DNA of 15,560 bases from Methanoregulaceae archaeon (GTDB lineage Archaea > Halobacteriota > Methanomicrobia > Methanomicrobiales > Methanospirillaceae): assembly GCA_028679275.1 (NCBI GenBank), contig JAJRBV010000023.1, positions 1-15,560 of the forward strand, written 5' to 3'. The position numbers were made by a program, and so were the translations under genes. Under the pieces are notes generated by a model. It was not told the origin of the DNA, did not search any database, and worked only from the letters and a program-made list of their open reading frames with translations. This document shows positions 14,500 to 15,560 of the stretch, in pieces. Each line of letters opens with the position of its first letter. Position 1 is the stretch's first letter.

Positions 14500-14504
14500 T
14501 TTTT
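14500..14504 (+). terminator. U tract after the USP-GNAT gene
   Basis: A pyrimidine-rich stretch (about 14489-14510) with TTTTT at 14500-14504 lies about 45 nt after the stop of the USP-GNAT gene. It fits a U-tract archaeal terminator and overlaps the stop codon of the convergent small gene. Confidence 0.4.
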
Positions 14505-14751
14505 ATATCTCCTCTCCGGAACTGTTGTTCCAGGAGGGATTACAGGAACGCTCCTCCTCTTTTACCAGCTCGATGAGGAGCGAGAAGAGGGCTGCTTCGA
14601 GTGGATCGCTGATTGCAGCGATCCGGTCACCTGAATGGACCCGTATCATCCCTGCCAGGCGATCGGCATAGTCCTGGTCCCCGGCTTTCAGTGCCCGCTT
14701 TGCCCGGACCCACCGGTCTGCAACATGTTCAGGGTGAACATCGCGGTTCAT
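14503..14751 (-). CDS. Hypothetical protein, 82 aa
   Basis: I do not recognise a named family with certainty. The product is small, mostly helical in appearance and mixed in charge: MNRDVHPEHVADRWVRAKRA, a middle SGDRIAAISDPLEAALFSLL, and a tail of acidic and polar residues. It has no signal peptide, membrane segment or Cys motif (one Cys only). The regular charged/hydrophobic pattern supports a real gene. It lies downstream of mtrH on the same strand after a strong U tract and a gap of 169 nt. No good ribosome binding site precedes ATG 14751, so the mRNA may be leaderless or the start may be wrong. Confidence 0.6.
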   Translation of the reverse strand: MNRDVHPEHVADRWVRAKRALKAGDQDYADRLAGMIRVHSGDRIAAISDPLEAALFSLLIELVKEEERSCNPSWNNSSGEEI

Positions 14752-14907
14752 ACGTTATGCCCATGACTGAAGGGGAGGATACCGGAAAAAAGCATGCGGC
14801 AGGTGGAGTGAAAGTGCCGGAAGGAAAAGAACCATCCAGTGATGACCGGGGACGAAGCGGGGTCTCGAGAGAGTCATGGCTTTTGCGGTATCGCCAGCAG
14901 TTATCAG

Positions 14908-14915
14908 AAAAAAAA
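14908..14915 (-). terminator. U8 terminator of the mtr operon
   Basis: Eight A on the plus strand give an uninterrupted U8 on the minus strand, 5 nt after the mtrH stop codon (14921-14923). Long U tracts of this kind are sufficient terminators in archaea. It marks the probable end of the mtr operon. Confidence 0.6.
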
Positions 14916-14920
14916 TGGTT

Positions 14921-15560
14921 TTAAATGAGTTTGAATATCGGGTGGCTTTCGGCCTTGCATTCGATGCCGAGCTGCCGGGTTGCCTCGAGCACGGTGATGT
15001 CGGTATAAGCCTGCGCCGTGATCATGGCCTCCACGTTCTCGATCGGGCCGTACATGATCAGGTCGGCACCAAGCGTGCTTGCGATCATGTTGCTGCCGAT
15101 ATCGGGAGCAGACCAGGCAGCCTGTATGACACCGTCCATGCCTCCCTGGTAGTGGTGGAAGAGCTGGGAGGTGTAGGCATCCTTCCCCTTCAGGGATTCT
15201 GCCAGTTTCGAGGGGTTCTTCTTTGAACCTTTCCAGCGCTTGAGCCAGGTCCAGGAGACGGTCATGTTGTGGTAGGCACCACCGGTTGGATACCCGTGGA
15301 TCGCTTTGCATGCAAGGATCTCACGGTAGGCACCGCCTGACCCGATCCCGAGGGGAGTTGCTGCAGTGTCGAGGATTGGCCTGGTGATTCCGCACTCCTC
15401 TGCGATCTGTATCATTCCCTTGGTCTGCCCGGCAACGCCTCCCTCGACGAGGGTCTTCTCCCTTCCGACCACGGAGGGATCGGCAGGGTTGAATGCGAGG
15501 ACGATGGCGGCATCCACGTCACTGTTCTTGATGGCCTCGATGTTCTCGGGTGGGATTGAC
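14921..15560 (-). CDS. mtrH: Tetrahydromethanopterin S-methyltransferase subunit H, 5' end outside window
   Basis: MtrH is the soluble subunit of the membrane-bound MtrABCDEFGH complex. It transfers the methyl group from methyl-tetrahydromethanopterin to the cobamide on MtrA; the complex then methylates coenzyme M and pumps sodium ions. The visible 212 residues start SIPPENIEAIKNSDVDAAIV, and the frame is open to the right edge, so about the first third is missing. A GTG at 15517 is internal, not the start. Family features include ILDTAATPLGIGSGGAYRE, GYPTGGAYHNMTVSW and the end KAESHPIFKLI. It is usually the last gene of the mtr operon, which fits the U8 terminator downstream. Confidence 0.95.
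   Translation of the reverse strand, partial: SIPPENIEAIKNSDVDAAIVLAFNPADPSVVGREKTLVEGGVAGQTKGMIQIAEECGITRPILDTAATPLGIGSGGAYREILACKAIHGYPTGGAYHNMTVSWTWLKRWKGSKKNPSKLAESLKGKDAYTSQLFHHYQGGMDGVIQAAWSAPDIGSNMIASTLGADLIMYGPIENVEAMITAQAYTDITVLEATRQLGIECKAESHPIFKLI

Noticed and set aside
15474..15517. mtrH start at GTG 15517
   Set aside because: The frame is open upstream to the window edge and encodes MtrH-like sequence (SIPPENIEAIKNSD), so the gene begins outside the window.

Overview
The window is archaeal and comes from a hydrogenotrophic methanogen, most likely of the order Methanomicrobiales. The ribosomal genes are the archaeal forms (L32e, L19e and the archaeal L18, S5 and L30), the adenylate and cytidylate kinases are of archaeal type, and two genes are methanogen hallmarks: mtrH and a coenzyme F390 synthetase. 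Genes are preceded by GGAGGTGA-like ribosome binding sites and, where visible, TATA boxes. I do not assign a genus.

Region 1 (1-7145, plus strand) is the distal spc-type ribosomal operon. The order is S14 (3' end only), S8, L6, L32e, L19e, L18, S5, L30, L15, secY, archaeal adenylate kinase, a DUF106/EMC3-type membrane protein and archaeal cytidylate kinase. Genes abut or overlap, and the operon ends in a GC hairpin followed by a T run. It makes ribosomal proteins, the protein-export channel, a probable membrane insertase and two nucleotide kinases from one transcript.

Region 2 (7146-8670, plus) has its own TATA box and holds two overlapping genes: a small GNAT acetyltransferase and a DUF2156 protein, which also has a GNAT-type fold. 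They end at an AT-rich hairpin that appears to serve both this unit and the convergent MarC membrane-protein gene (8716-9345, minus).

Region 3 (9346-11806, minus) carries a 337-base gene-poor stretch, a coenzyme F390 synthetase and a molybdopterin-binding lipoprotein. The F390 synthetase reading frame meets an in-frame TAA at 9788-9790. Beyond it the same frame continues for 34 more codons that look like the family's conserved C-terminus (9683-9787). This is the clearest anomaly in the window.

Region 4 (11807-14505) holds a tandem two-domain rubredoxin (plus), a HEAT-repeat protein (minus) and, divergent from the latter, a 440-residue USP-USP-GNAT fusion (plus). The HEAT/USP intergenic region has a perfectly palindromic TATA-like element and two inverted repeats.

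Region 5 (14503-15560, minus) has an 82-residue protein of unknown function and the C-terminal two thirds of mtrH, the last gene of the methyl-H4MPT:coenzyme M methyltransferase operon, followed by an eight-base U tract.

I found no CRISPR array, insertion sequence, rRNA or tRNA gene. No convincing wholly new multigene system is visible. The best leads are the interrupted F390 synthetase and the USP-USP-GNAT fusion.
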